Part shown: piece after piece, positions 8,946 to 18,413 of the stretch
Layout: the number at the start of each line of letters is the position of its first letter
How positions within the stretch are numbered: position 1 is the stretch's first letter
Assembly (NCBI GenBank): GCA_003053925.1
Contig: QBKD01000001.1
Location: forward strand, 992,001-1,056,000
Reading direction: 5' to 3'
DNA: 64,000 bases
From: Microbacteriaceae bacterium MWH-Ta3
GTDB lineage: Bacteria; Actinomycetota; Actinomycetes; Actinomycetales; Microbacteriaceae
The notes under the pieces: generated by a model
What the model saw: the letters and a program-made list of their open reading frames with translations, nothing else
Told to the model about the DNA's origin: nothing
Database searches by the model: none
Position numbers and translations under genes: made by a program

Positions 8946-10541
8946 GTGACCACGAATGACATTCCCGACCTGACCACCACCGCTGGTCGTCTCGCCGACT
9001 TCACCAACCGCCTGAAGAAGTTGGAGGGGGCCCAGGAGGCCGCAGCCGACAAGCAGCAGGCCAAGGGTAAGAACTCGGCGATGGCGCGCATCAAGCAGCT
9101 CATTGACCCGGGAACGCACTTCACGGAAATTGACAAGTTTGTGCGCCAGCGCGGCGACACGTTTGGTGCCACGGGGAACCGTCCCGAGCGCGACTCGGTC
9201 ATCATCGGTGTCGGAACCATTCACGGCCGTCAGGTGGCAATCTATTCGCAGGACTTCACCGTGTTCGGTGGTTCGCTGGGCGAGGTCGCCGGCGACAAGA
9301 TCATCAAGGTCATGGAGTATGCACTGCGCGCAGGCGTTCCCATCATCGGAATCCTAGACTCGGGTGGAGCCCGTATCCAGGAGGGCGTCATCGCCCTGGG
9401 TAAGTACGGCGAAATTTTCCGCTTGAACACCGCCGCGAGTGGCGTTATCCCGCAGATTTCCATCATTTGTGGTCCCGCCGCGGGTGGAGCCGTGTACTCG
9501 CCGGCACTGACCGATTTTGTCATCATGGTTGATAAGACCAGCCAGATGTTCGTGACCGGACCCGACGTGATCAAGACCGTCACCGGTGAAGATGTGGGTA
9601 TGGAAGAACTGGGCGGCGCTCTGGCACACAACAGTGTCAGCGGTGTATCGCACTACCTCGCAAGCGACGAGCCCGATGCATTTGACTACGCGCGGTCCAT
9701 CGTGTCGTACCTTCCCCAGAACAACCTGGCCGACCTGCCCGAATACGCGACAATCGCCAGCGATGAACCGACCGATGACGACCGCAAGTTGGACACGATC
9801 ATTCCGGACAGCCCCAACCAGCCGTACGACATGCTCGATGTCATTGCGCACACGGTTGATGCCGATTCGTTCCTCGAGGTTCAGCCCCTGTACGCACCGA
9901 ACATCATCATCGGTTTCGCGCGCGTCGAGGGCAAGCCGGTGGGTGTCATTGCGAACCAGCCCAACCAAATGGCCGGCACTTTGAACATTGCGGCCGGTGA
10001 AAAGGCTGCCCGTTTCGTGCGGTTCTGTGACGCCTTCGGTCTGCCCATCATCACGCTCGTTGACGTACCCGGCTATCTGCCGGGCACCGACCAAGAATGG
10101 TCGGGTGTTATCCGCCGTGGCGCGAAGCTTCTCTACGCGTATGCCGAGGCGACTGTGCCGCTGGTGACCGTTATCACCCGCAAGGCCTACGGTGGTGCGT
10201 ACATTGTGATGGGTTCGAAGCAGCTGGGCGCGGACATCAACATGGCCTGGCCCACGGCGGAAATTGCCGTGATGGGCGGCCAGGGTGCCGTCAACATTTT
10301 GTACCGCAACGAACTCAAAGAGGCGGAAGCCAATGGCGAGGACGTCAATGCGGTGCGTACCAAGCTGGCGAATGAATACACCTACAAGGTGGCAAGCCCG
10401 TTCCTCGCGGCCGAACGCGGTGAAATTGACAATGTCATTCACCCCTTCATGACCCGCGTGGCGATCATTCGCTCGTTGCGAGCATTGAAGGACAAGCGCG
10501 CGACGCTTCCCGCCAAGAAGCACGGAAACATCCCGCTGTGA
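8946..10541 (+). CDS. accD: Acyl-CoA carboxylase beta subunit (carboxyltransferase)
   Basis: 531-aa carboxyltransferase transferring CO2 from carboxybiotin to acetyl- or propionyl-CoA (AccD5/PccB type). Crotonase-fold N- and C-domains with the oxyanion-hole glycine stretches GGARIQEGV and [13 protein letters not shown]; the C-domain has [14 protein letters not shown]. Length is normal for the family. The GTG start is set by TAGTCT 6 nt upstream. The last four bases overlap the start of the epsilon subunit (GTGA), indicating translational coupling. Substrate preference cannot be decided by eye. Confidence 0.95.
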   Translation: MTTNDIPDLTTTAGRLADFTNRLKKLEGAQEAAADKQQAKGKNSAMARIKQLIDPGTHFTEIDKFVRQRGDTFGATGNRPERDSVIIGVGTIHGRQVAIYSQDFTVFGGSLGEVAGDKIIKVMEYALRAGVPIIGILDSGGARIQEGVIALGKYGEIFRLNTAASGVIPQISIICGPAAGGAVYSPALTDFVIMVDKTSQMFVTGPDVIKTVTGEDVGMEELGGALAHNSVSGVSHYLASDEPDAFDYARSIVSYLPQNNLADLPEYATIASDEPTDDDRKLDTIIPDSPNQPYDMLDVIAHTVDADSFLEVQPLYAPNIIIGFARVEGKPVGVIANQPNQMAGTLNIAAGEKAARFVRFCDAFGLPIITLVDVPGYLPGTDQEWSGVIRRGAKLLYAYAEATVPLVTVITRKAYGGAYIVMGSKQLGADINMAWPTAEIAVMGGQGAVNILYRNELKEAEANGEDVNAVRTKLANEYTYKVASPFLAAERGEIDNVIHPFMTRVAIIRSLRALKDKRATLPAKKHGNIPL

Positions 10542-10750
10542 CCGATTTCGAGGTGGGAGACATTCGCGTGGAGTCGGGAAACCCGACTCCCGAGGATGCG
10601 GCAGCAGCGATTGCGGTCGTCGCGGCCATGTTGGTCGAGGGCGGGGCTGTCGATGACCCCGACACCACTTATCGGTGGGCGGCATCTGTGCGCAAAGGCC
10701 GTGCCTCGGTACAGCGCGGCGACACCACCTGGGCCGGCTTTACGGGCTAG
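10538..10750 (+). CDS. accE: Acyl-CoA carboxylase epsilon subunit
   Basis: 70-aa protein of the actinobacterial AccE/PccE family, which binds the carboxyltransferase and stimulates the AccA-AccD holoenzyme. It shows the family's [15 protein letters not shown] segment and a C-terminal tryptophan/arginine-rich end ([13 protein letters not shown]). GTG start inside the accD stop. Its place directly after accD and just before the biotin ligase supports the call, although sequence identity in this family is low. Confidence 0.85.
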   Translation: MTDFEVGDIRVESGNPTPEDAAAAIAVVAAMLVEGGAVDDPDTTYRWAASVRKGRASVQRGDTTWAGFTG

Positions 10751-10753
10751 TTC

Positions 10754-11491
10754 ATGACCGTAGTACCGGCTATGCCCACCATCGAGTGGCGTTCCGCAAC
10801 AGTGTCGACCAACGCCGATGCGAAATCCGCTGAGTATCGCCATGGTTCGATGGTGGCGACACTCAATCAAACGGGTGGCCGTGGCCGTCATGACCGCACC
10901 TGGGCGTGTCCACCCGGACAATCTTTGGCCATGAGCCTCGTCGTCGATACCTCGCGAGTGGCGCGGGCCACCGATATCACCTGGCTGCCGTTGCTGGCGG
11001 GTCTTGCCGTGGTTGATGCTTTGCGCGGAATGACCGATATCCGTGTCGACCTGAAGTGGCCAAACGACGTGCTGATTGACGGACTCAAGGTCGCGGGAAT
11101 ACTGTGCGAATTGACCACTGATGGCCAGGTGATTGTGGGCGTGGGTATCAATATCGCTGTTGATCGGGACAACTTGCCGGTTCCCACGGCGACCTCGCTG
11201 TCGATTCACGGCATCCGTGTGGACGCCCTCGACTTTGCGCCGGCCTGGCGCTCACACATGTTGGGTCTTGTGGACGGCGGTGTCACACCCGCGGTGATGG
11301 AACGGCTGACCCACGCGTTGGACACCATCGGGCGTGAGGTCCGTGCCGACCTGCCCGATGGCACATCGGTGACGGGCCGTGCGGTGGGTCTTGCACCAGA
11401 CGGTGCTCTCGTTGTGGAATCTGCCGGAGAATGCCGCGTGATTTCCGCGGGAGATGTCACCCACCTGCGACACCAGATTGCGGAGACATGA
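10754..11491 (+). CDS. birA: Biotin--[acetyl-CoA-carboxylase] ligase
   Basis: 245-aa monofunctional biotin protein ligase that charges the BCCP lysine of the alpha subunit. Seen: STNADAK at the N-terminus, biotin/ATP loop GGRGRHDRTW, catalytic segment LKWPNDVLIDG and a C-terminal SH3-like domain (GRAVGLAPDGALVVE). It lacks the N-terminal helix-turn-helix of the E. coli bifunctional BirA, so it should not act as a repressor. It starts 3 nt after accE and overlaps the next gene by 4 bp. Confidence 0.93.
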   Translation: MTVVPAMPTIEWRSATVSTNADAKSAEYRHGSMVATLNQTGGRGRHDRTWACPPGQSLAMSLVVDTSRVARATDITWLPLLAGLAVVDALRGMTDIRVDLKWPNDVLIDGLKVAGILCELTTDGQVIVGVGINIAVDRDNLPVPTATSLSIHGIRVDALDFAPAWRSHMLGLVDGGVTPAVMERLTHALDTIGREVRADLPDGTSVTGRAVGLAPDGALVVESAGECRVISAGDVTHLRHQIAET

Positions 11492-11985
11492 GCCACCTTT
11501 CCGAGGGTGCGCATCACGCCCCGACTCATGGTGACGAGGTCGTTGTTCGTTTGCGCGGTCATGGCCGCGTTCTGGTGATTCCCTTTCTTGCGGCAATGGG
11601 ATTAGTGGGGGCTGCGGCGCTGTGGTTGCCCGCCCTCCCCGAGCCTTTCCCCGTCCTAGGTGCGGGGGCGGCGGTTATTCTGGGCCTCGTTGTCTGCGTG
11701 CGGCCCTACCTGCGGTGGGTCTCGACGATCACCACGATCACCGAATCGGACATCGTCGTGACGTCGGGAATTCTGCGCCGACGGCACCATCGGATTGGGT
11801 TCGACCGCATCGTGGATATTGCGGTGCACCAAAACATCGGCCAATCGATGGCGGGCAGCGGGGACATCGAACTGAATTCGGGCATGGAACGGCCTTTTGT
11901 GATTCGCGATGTTGCGACAGTGGCGAAGGTACGTGCCTCGTTGGTGGAACTGATGCGCGCGAACTCTGGGCGTCCCACCCCGTAA
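11488..11985 (+). CDS. PH (YdbS-like, bPH2) domain membrane protein
   Basis: 165 aa. Two closely spaced hydrophobic segments (about residues 29-68) precede a bacterial pleckstrin-homology domain (TITTITESDIVVTSGILRR onward). The ATG overlaps the birA stop (ATGA); an upstream in-frame start at 11431 lies inside birA and is not needed. Same position as Rv3278c between birA and purK in mycobacteria. No biochemical role is established; membrane-surface binding is inferred from the fold. Confidence 0.8.
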   Translation: MSHLSEGAHHAPTHGDEVVVRLRGHGRVLVIPFLAAMGLVGAAALWLPALPEPFPVLGAGAAVILGLVVCVRPYLRWVSTITTITESDIVVTSGILRRRHHRIGFDRIVDIAVHQNIGQSMAGSGDIELNSGMERPFVIRDVATVAKVRASLVELMRANSGRPTP

Positions 11986-12013
11986 CGCGGGTTCGGCGAT
12001 GCTAGCGGGTCAA

Positions 12014-12019
12014 TAGGAT
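12014..12019 (+). promoter_or_regulatory. -10 element upstream of purK (leadered)
   Basis: TAGGAT about 38 nt before ATG 12057, leaving a short leader with an AAAAGGGG ribosome site. Confidence 0.5.
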
Positions 12020-12056
12020 TGACGCACAAGCGGATGTGAAACGAAAAGGGGCGGCC

Positions 12057-13151
12057 ATGACGGTACTCGGAGTCATTGGTGGCGGACAGTTGGCCCGCAT
12101 GATGATTGGTCCCGCTGTCGAATTGGGCGTCGATATTCGCGTGTTGGCCGAAGTCGAGGGCTCGTCTGCGCGCGCCGCCGCGACAGCAGTCGGGGACTAC
12201 CGGGATGTCGATACCGTTCTGGCGTTTGCCGAGGGCGTCGACGCAATCACTTTCGACCACGAGCACGTTCCTGCACCCGTTCTGGCGGCGTTGGCACAGC
12301 GCGGGATTCCCGTTCACCCCGGCGCGCACGCCCTGCAGTTCGCGCAGGACAAGCTTCTGATGCGCGAGCGTCTGGCCGAACTGGGACTGCCCATGCCCGT
12401 GTGGGCGCGGGCCGAATCTGCCGCAGATGTGGATGCCTTCATTTCCGAAAACGGCGGTCGCGCCGTGGCGAAAACCCCGCGTGGCGGTTACGACGGCAAG
12501 GGAGTGCGCGTGATTTCCGCGGCCTCCGAGATTCAGGAGTGGCTCGAGTCGGGGCCGGTCCTGATGGAGGAACTCGTCGATTTCACACGCGAATTGGCAT
12601 CCCTTGTCGCCCGTCGCCCCAGCGGCGAAGTGCGCGCCTGGCCCGTTGTCGAGACCGTGCAGAAGGGTGGCGTGTGCAGTGAGGTCGTGCTGCCCGCGCC
12701 TCATGCGAACAGCCGACTGATCGAGGTGGCTGCCGACATCGCCGTGCGTGTGGCGGAGGGCATCGATGTGACCGGCGTACTGGCGGTCGAGATGTTCGAA
12801 ACCGTTGACGAGCGCATCATCATCAACGAGCTGGCGATGCGCCCCCACAACTCGGGTCACGTCACCATGGAGGGTAGCGTCACGGGGCAATTCGAACAGC
12901 ATGTTCGTGCGGTCCTCGACCTGCCGCTGGGATCAACCGAATCGCGCGCCGAATGGTCGGCCATGATCAATGTGTTTGGGGCGATGGACGTGTCCCGATA
13001 CGAGTTCGCCGCGAAGCATCCCGATGTGAAGTTGCACAACTATGGTAAGGAACCGAGATTGGGACGCAAGGTGGGGCACGTGACTACCTCTGGCTCGGAT
13101 CTGGCCCAGGTTCTGGCCGACGCGCGCGCCGTGGCCGCCGTTTTTGAGTGA
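12057..13151 (+). CDS. purK: 5-(carboxyamino)imidazole ribonucleotide synthase
   Basis: 364-aa ATP-grasp enzyme converting AIR plus bicarbonate to N5-CAIR in purine synthesis. N-terminal [19 protein letters not shown]-binding [12 protein letters not shown], and [15 protein letters not shown] near the C-terminus are diagnostic. ATG 12057 with AAAAGGGG upstream is preferred over the earlier in-frame ATG at 12036. The stop overlaps the purE start by 4 bp (GTGA), so the two steps are translationally coupled. Confidence 0.95.
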   Translation: MTVLGVIGGGQLARMMIGPAVELGVDIRVLAEVEGSSARAAATAVGDYRDVDTVLAFAEGVDAITFDHEHVPAPVLAALAQRGIPVHPGAHALQFAQDKLLMRERLAELGLPMPVWARAESAADVDAFISENGGRAVAKTPRGGYDGKGVRVISAASEIQEWLESGPVLMEELVDFTRELASLVARRPSGEVRAWPVVETVQKGGVCSEVVLPAPHANSRLIEVAADIAVRVAEGIDVTGVLAVEMFETVDERIIINELAMRPHNSGHVTMEGSVTGQFEQHVRAVLDLPLGSTESRAEWSAMINVFGAMDVSRYEFAAKHPDVKLHNYGKEPRLGRKVGHVTTSGSDLAQVLADARAVAAVFE

Positions 13152-13669
13152 CGCAAACTAGCATGAAACACGTGAACAACCTCCATGTTGCAATTGTTAT
13201 GGGCTCGGATTCCGATTGGCCCGTTATGTCGGCCGCAAAGACCGTGCTCGACGAGTTTGGTATCGCATGCAGTGTTCAGGTAATTAGCGCTCACCGTACG
13301 CCCGAAGAAATGATCGAGTGGGCGAAGGCCGCTCGCGGCAACGGTATCGACGTAATCATTGCGGGTGCGGGCGGTGCTGCACATCTGCCGGGCATGATTG
13401 CCTCAGTCACGACCCTTCCCGTGATCGGCGTTCCCGTGCCACTGGCCCGCTTGGATGGTATGGATTCCTTGCTGTCGATTGTGCAGATGCCTGCGGGCAT
13501 TCCCGTTGCGACCGTTGCCATCGGAAACTCTACGAACGCCGCGCTGTTGGCGCTGCGCATGTTGTCCATCGCGAACCCCGATATTGACGGTCGTTTGGCC
13601 CAGTACGCCGCCGATTTGAAGTCGATGGTGGAACACAAGAACGCCGCACTCCAAGATTCTCTGTCGTGA
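13148..13669 (+). CDS. purE: N5-carboxyaminoimidazole ribonucleotide mutase
   Basis: 173-aa class I PurE that rearranges N5-CAIR to CAIR. Motifs [23 protein letters not shown] and [12 protein letters not shown] are all present. GTG 13148 overlaps the purK stop; an ATG five codons later (13163) is an equally possible start. The 3' end overlaps the LCP gene by 4 bp, so the purK-purE-LCP run has no intergenic spacing. Confidence 0.95.
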   Translation: MTQTSMKHVNNLHVAIVMGSDSDWPVMSAAKTVLDEFGIACSVQVISAHRTPEEMIEWAKAARGNGIDVIIAGAGGAAHLPGMIASVTTLPVIGVPVPLARLDGMDSLLSIVQMPAGIPVATVAIGNSTNAALLALRMLSIANPDIDGRLAQYAADLKSMVEHKNAALQDSLS

Positions 13670-14991
13670 GTCTGACATCGCCACTTCGTAACCCCGACAC
13701 CCGTAACGCCGCGGTGATGACGCGCCGTGCCGTGTGGCTGCTCATGCTCTCGCTGTTGATGCCCGGTTCCGCTCAGATTCTGGCCGGTCACCGCCGATTC
13801 GGCCGTGTGCTGGTGGCGTTGTGGCTGACGCTGGTGGGCTCCGCACTCGTGGCCGTTGCGCTGTATTTCGCTGCGCGCGGCTGGTTCCTCGGTTTCGTGA
13901 CTTCGGCGTTCGGCTTGGTCATTATTCAGGCCCTCGCACTTGTGGCGGCCGCCATCTGGTTTATTGCGGCCTTTGACACCGTGCGCTTGGTGAGGTTTGT
14001 CGCAGTGGACGCTCGCCGTCGCGGTTGGCTTGCCGCGCTCGCGGTGTTTGCGCTGGTGGCCCCCGCCGGTGTCGCATCGTATGCGGCCGTCATTGCCAGC
14101 ACCTCGAATTCCACGTTGGGCGCAGTTTTTGCCGATACCATCGCGGTCGACCCCATCGATGGCAAGTACACCTTCATGTTGCTGGGCGGCGATGCGGGGA
14201 AGTCGCGCATTGGCCTGCGCCCCGACTCGATCAGTTTTGTCAGCGTTGATGCCGTGACGGGCCAAGTAGCAATTGTGGGCATCCCCCGCAACCTGTACAA
14301 CGCGCCGTTCTCGGACGGATCACCGATGCTCGATGTCTGGCCCGACGGATTCAATTGCGGCGACGAATGCCTCGTGTCGTACATCTACCCGTGGGCCGAA
14401 GAGCACCCGGAGCTGTATCCCAACGCGATTGCCGAGGGTTCGACTCCGGGCATCGAGGCAACACGTGACGCGGTCGAGGGCATTGTCGGTGTTCCCGTGC
14501 AGTTCTACGTGATCATCGATATGAACGGCTTCAAGGCGCTTATCGATGCCCTCGGTGGTGTGGACATCAATGTGACCGAGAAGGTCGACGTGTGCACGAA
14601 CGGTCAGCCCATCACCAATACCTTCGAGGTGGGTGTGCAGCACATGGACGGCGTCACGGCTCTGCGCTACGCGCGTTCGCGATGCAACATCACGGACTTC
14701 GACCGCATGCGCCATCAACGACAAATTCAAGAGGCGGTGCTGCGGCAAATCAAGCCGGCCACCGTCATTGCCGAATTCCAGCACCTGGCGTCGGCAAGCC
14801 GCGAGATGATTCAGACCGATGTGCCGCAGTCCATGGTGGGTACCTTTGTGGACCTGGGCGGCAAGGCACGCACCCTCGACCTGATCAAGGTGGAGCTTGC
14901 GCCACCCGTAATCGACAATCTGTACGTGGACTACCCACTGATTCGCCAGCTGGTTCACGACGCCATGTATCCGCCGGTTGCCGAAGACTAA
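13666..14991 (+). CDS. LytR-CpsA-Psr (LCP) family protein
   Basis: 441 aa. The N-terminal ~140 residues hold about four hydrophobic helices, more than the single anchor of most LCP enzymes. The extracytoplasmic LCP domain follows ([30 protein letters not shown], then [19 protein letters not shown] with the conserved arginines). LCP enzymes transfer lipid-linked glycopolymers to peptidoglycan (arabinogalactan or teichoic-acid-type polymers). GTG start inside the purE stop. It is followed by a secreted wall protein, which suits an envelope role. Confidence 0.9.
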   Translation: MSLTSPLRNPDTRNAAVMTRRAVWLLMLSLLMPGSAQILAGHRRFGRVLVALWLTLVGSALVAVALYFAARGWFLGFVTSAFGLVIIQALALVAAAIWFIAAFDTVRLVRFVAVDARRRGWLAALAVFALVAPAGVASYAAVIASTSNSTLGAVFADTIAVDPIDGKYTFMLLGGDAGKSRIGLRPDSISFVSVDAVTGQVAIVGIPRNLYNAPFSDGSPMLDVWPDGFNCGDECLVSYIYPWAEEHPELYPNAIAEGSTPGIEATRDAVEGIVGVPVQFYVIIDMNGFKALIDALGGVDINVTEKVDVCTNGQPITNTFEVGVQHMDGVTALRYARSRCNITDFDRMRHQRQIQEAVLRQIKPATVIAEFQHLASASREMIQTDVPQSMVGTFVDLGGKARTLDLIKVELAPPVIDNLYVDYPLIRQLVHDAMYPPVAED

Positions 14992-15048
14992 TAGGGTCAC
15001 CCGCGAAGCTTGAGCGCGCCGGATGCTGACCGATTTTGACCCCGCGGG

Positions 15049-15054
15049 TACAAT
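15049..15054 (+). promoter_or_regulatory. -10 element of LGFP-repeat protein gene
   Basis: TACAAT about 38 nt before ATG 15093, giving a ~30-nt leader with a GGGGTGGAA ribosome site. Confidence 0.5.
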
Positions 15055-15092
15055 TTTGGCAGGGAGCAAATGGGCCGAAACGGGGTGGAATC

Positions 15093-17060
15093 ATGCGATG
15101 GATAAGCACGCTCTGGGCGCGCGCCGTTGCGGTTACCACCGCGGCTGTTGTGACCTCGACGATTCTTGTTGCAGCCCCTGCCTCTGCGATCACACTGAAT
15201 GGAGCGGACTTTAAGCCCGGCAACATCATCAGTGACACCGCGTTTTACGACTCCAGTGGTCTGACCGAGGCGCAAATCCAGGCCTTCCTCGACAAGAAAA
15301 TCGGTACGTGCCTGTCGTCGTCCGATCTGTGCCTGAACGTCTACACGCAGACAACCACATCGCGGCCGCAGACCTACATCAATGGTGCATCCGATCTGGC
15401 AAATCCGCTATGTCGTCCCTATGCGGGAGAAGCGAACGAGCCCGCTTCACGCATTATTTACAAGGTGCAGGTGGCCTGTGGAATCAGCGCCAAAGCAATT
15501 TTGGTCACGCTGCACAAAGAGAACGGTCTCATCACGAAGACCAACCCGTCGGCCAGCAGTTTGCGCACGGCAATGGGTATGGGATGTCCGGACACCGCGG
15601 CGTGCGATTCCTACTATTTCGGGTTCTTCAACCAGGTGTACTACGGCGCAAGCCAGCTGAAGCGCTATTCAAGCCCGGCAAGTTACCACTATTTGGCCTA
15701 TGCGCCGCCGTACCGCACCTCGAATATTTACTACCACCCGCCAGCCGATGATGGTTCGTACCCCTGTGGTTCCAAGTCGGTGTACGTCGAAAACGTGGCA
15801 ACTCACGCGTTGTACCGATACACCCCGTACACTCCGAATGCAGCCGCCTTGGCAAATTTGTATGGCACCGGGGATTCCTGTTCCGCTTACGGAAACAGCA
15901 ATTTTTGGGAGTACTACACCACGTGGTTCGACGGCAAGGCAAACCTGCTGGACCACAAGGAATCGTTGCCCGAGTTAACGTCCAGCGAACTGGGTGCCGC
16001 GGTGAGTTCCTCGTCGTGCACCGTTACCGCTGACTGGTGTTACATCCAGTACGAGCACGGCGTGACCCAGTGGAACTATCTGGGCGTGATTCGTAAGGTC
16101 GTGGGTGCGATCGGCGATGCCTACCTTGCCGAGGGTGGGCCCACCGGCTGGATGGGTGTCCCCGTTGGTAACCTCATTGCGCTGGACGGTGGCGCGAATG
16201 GGGTCGGCGAACGACAGCAGATGCGCAACGGCCAGATTGTGCGCACCCCCGACAACGTGACCTATGCGCTTCCCAACGATGTCTACGACTCGTGGATGAC
16301 GCAGGGCGGGCCGTCGGGCGCACTGGGATGGCCATCAACGGTGGGTCGTTGCGAGGATGCGGTCTGTGAACAAGAGTTCACCGGCGGCTATGTGATGTCC
16401 ACAACGACGGGCACGCTCATGACGCTGACCGGTCGCATTGCCTCGACCGTGAAAACCATGGGCGGCATCGATGGTGCCTGGGGCCTGCCGGTGCTTGAGC
16501 CCGTTGCGGTCAACGCGGGAACCTTTGGTGAGGGCCGTCGTCAGCGTTTCGCTGCGGGAATGGTGTACGAATCCGCGAATTCTGTGCAGATGGTGCCCAT
16601 TGAGATCAGCCGAGCCCTGAGCGCATTGGGTGGCCCCGCGAAAGCCGGTTGGCCGATTCTGCAACACGAGGTATCGACGGCAGGGGACATGTCGCAGCGC
16701 TTTACCTCAGGAACTCTGGTTCGTACCGCCGCAAACGCGAACTGGCTGGTCAAGGGCGCCATCGGGTCACGCTACGCCAGCGTGCGCGGTGTGAAGTCGT
16801 ACCTGGGCAACCCGCGCAGTGCGGAAATCGTGGTCAGCGGCGCTCGCGGCACCACGGGTGTGCGCCAGCAGTTCGTGGGTGGATTCATTATTCAGGGACC
16901 GACAGGCGCATTCGCCATGCCCAACAAAATGTGGCTGGCATATCGCGCGAAGAACTACTACCGCGGCAGCCTGGGATGGCCGATTGCGAACGCATCTCTG
17001 CGCGACGGCGTATGGACGCAGCGCTTCCAGGGCGGAACCGTAACGACTCCCGCCGGTTAG
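15093..17060 (+). CDS. Secreted LGFP-repeat wall protein with possible lytic domain
   Basis: 655 aa with a clear signal peptide (cationic start, hydrophobic core, cleavage after AAPASA). Residues about 35-290 form a tyrosine- and cysteine-rich domain containing VTLHKENGLITK, GMGCPDTAACDSYY and FFNQVYYGASQLKRY. The last ~330 residues hold at least five LGFP-type repeats (GWMGVP, GALGWP, GAWGLP, AGWP, GSLGWP), a motif linked to cell-wall binding in Actinobacteria. The N-terminal domain resembles muralytic domains with a catalytic Glu (KENG); that reading is inferred. The start is set by GGGGTGGAA before ATG 15093. The 3' end overlaps the convergent membrane protein by 4 bp. Confidence 0.8.
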   Translation: MRWISTLWARAVAVTTAAVVTSTILVAAPASAITLNGADFKPGNIISDTAFYDSSGLTEAQIQAFLDKKIGTCLSSSDLCLNVYTQTTTSRPQTYINGASDLANPLCRPYAGEANEPASRIIYKVQVACGISAKAILVTLHKENGLITKTNPSASSLRTAMGMGCPDTAACDSYYFGFFNQVYYGASQLKRYSSPASYHYLAYAPPYRTSNIYYHPPADDGSYPCGSKSVYVENVATHALYRYTPYTPNAAALANLYGTGDSCSAYGNSNFWEYYTTWFDGKANLLDHKESLPELTSSELGAAVSSSSCTVTADWCYIQYEHGVTQWNYLGVIRKVVGAIGDAYLAEGGPTGWMGVPVGNLIALDGGANGVGERQQMRNGQIVRTPDNVTYALPNDVYDSWMTQGGPSGALGWPSTVGRCEDAVCEQEFTGGYVMSTTTGTLMTLTGRIASTVKTMGGIDGAWGLPVLEPVAVNAGTFGEGRRQRFAAGMVYESANSVQMVPIEISRALSALGGPAKAGWPILQHEVSTAGDMSQRFTSGTLVRTAANANWLVKGAIGSRYASVRGVKSYLGNPRSAEIVVSGARGTTGVRQQFVGGFIIQGPTGAFAMPNKMWLAYRAKNYYRGSLGWPIANASLRDGVWTQRFQGGTVTTPAG

Positions 17061-18376
17061 CGAGGGTTCTCGGAGGTGCCCTCGGTCGATGCGTCGAGTG
17101 GTGTTGACAGCTCGTTGGTCGTTGGCTGGTCCAGAATCTGGTGTTCGAATTGTTTCGAGGTCTGCGCCGCCCACAATGCGAACAGAACGATTCCCCATTC
17201 CGTCAGAATGCGGCTTTCGGTAAGCGTCTGAACGGTCTGGGCCGTCAGCAGCAACAGCGGTAACGAGTGCAGCGGGTCGATGTCGTCGATCGCGTGCTGG
17301 AACAGTCGCCACACAATCTGACCCAGCGCAAAGAGGAACAGCACGAGACCGACCGCACCGACCTGCAGTACGATATCCAGCCACGCATTGTGTGCCTGGC
17401 CCACATTTTTGCCGTCCAGGTAGTGAAAGCCGAAATACGGTTCCCAGTCGGGCCAGAAGCCCACGAAGCCGTGGCCCAGCAGAGGCATGTCCCGTGAGCG
17501 GGCCATGACCTCCAGCCAAATGTCCAAGCGGTTCGTAAAGTCCGGCGTCTTGCCCAGGAGGCTCGCAACAAGGGGCCAGTTCAGGAGGATGAGCGCCACG
17601 ATCATGGTTCCGCCACCAATCGTCATGACTAGTGCGGCGCGATAGGCGGGATTCGCACGGTGGCGACCCAGGTAAATGATGAAAGCGGCGAAGCTGACGG
17701 CGATGAGGATGAATACCACGGTTGCGGAATACGTGTGCCACACGATCAGGCCCGAGAGCGCGAAGTCGGCGATGGTGCGACTGCGCGTGCCGCGCCCCGA
17801 GCGGAATCGTGCGAGGGCCATCAGTAGGGCGAGTACCGCGAGCATTCCGAGGAGGTTGGCGTTGCCGACAAGACCCTGGATGCGCTGGTCGAACTCAAAG
17901 AAATGGCCCCTCGACCACGCGAATTCGATCGGCGTGGTTGCGGTGGGTGTGAATCCCACGGGGAAGAGCGGCCGGCCTGTCAGTGCGACACCGATTTCGA
18001 ACACCACCGAACCCGCCAGAATAATGCGCAGCGTGCGCGCCATCAGGTGCACCAGATGGTCGAAAGGGATACTGACGGCCAAGGCGATGCCGCACACAAC
18101 GCTGCCCACAAGAATGAATGCGCCGAGCGCCGCGGTGCTCGAATACACCGACCAACTGACGCTGGCCACCGCCCACAAAACGAATAACAGGAACGGCAGC
18201 GGGACAGCGCGCCATGACACCTTCGTGCGAATGACGACAAGGTATCCCCACACCATTGCCAGCAAGGCGAGCGCGCCCCAACCCCATACGGTGAGTGCAT
18301 TGCGGAAGAAATCACCCGCGAAGATGACGGCGAGGACTGTAACCACCGCCGCATTGCTCAGGAGAATTTTCCGCAC
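17057..18376 (-). CDS. O-antigen ligase (Wzy_C/WaaL)-like polytopic membrane protein
   Basis: About 439 aa with ten or more hydrophobic helices. A large extracytoplasmic loop contains FTNRLDIWLEVM and LLGHGF and leads to QAHNAWLDIVLQVG, the His/Asn pattern of O-antigen ligases. It probably polymerises or ligates a lipid-linked surface glycan; substrate unknown. The frame opens at GTG 18433, but that lies beyond the divergent manA start. GTG 18376, 7 nt after TAGGAT, fits the leaderless rule. Next to a wall-binding secreted protein and mannose-activation genes. Confidence 0.78.
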   Translation of the reverse strand: MRKILLSNAAVVTVLAVIFAGDFFRNALTVWGWGALALLAMVWGYLVVIRTKVSWRAVPLPFLLFVLWAVASVSWSVYSSTAALGAFILVGSVVCGIALAVSIPFDHLVHLMARTLRIILAGSVVFEIGVALTGRPLFPVGFTPTATTPIEFAWSRGHFFEFDQRIQGLVGNANLLGMLAVLALLMALARFRSGRGTRSRTIADFALSGLIVWHTYSATVVFILIAVSFAAFIIYLGRHRANPAYRAALVMTIGGGTMIVALILLNWPLVASLLGKTPDFTNRLDIWLEVMARSRDMPLLGHGFVGFWPDWEPYFGFHYLDGKNVGQAHNAWLDIVLQVGAVGLVLFLFALGQIVWRLFQHAIDDIDPLHSLPLLLLTAQTVQTLTESRILTEWGIVLFALWAAQTSKQFEHQILDQPTTNELSTPLDASTEGTSENPR

Positions 18377-18382
18377 CGCCAC

Positions 18383-18389
18383 TATCCTA
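18383..18389. promoter_or_regulatory. Overlapping bidirectional -10 elements (manA / O-antigen ligase)
   Basis: On the plus strand TATCCT occupies 18383-18388 (manA, ~25 nt leader). On the minus strand TAGGAT occupies 18389-18384, 7 nt before GTG 18376. The two hexamers share five base pairs. Confidence 0.55.
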
Positions 18390-18413
18390 GCCAGAGGAGT
18401 TGAGGGGGACTGG

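Noticed and set aside
9354-10685. 443-aa open frame antisense to accD/accE
   Set aside because: Shadow of conserved carboxylase genes; composition not protein-like.
17676-18413. Upstream extension of the manA frame
   Set aside because: Lies antisense to the O-antigen ligase gene; ManA homology begins at VFEIANTPRDYAWG (18414).
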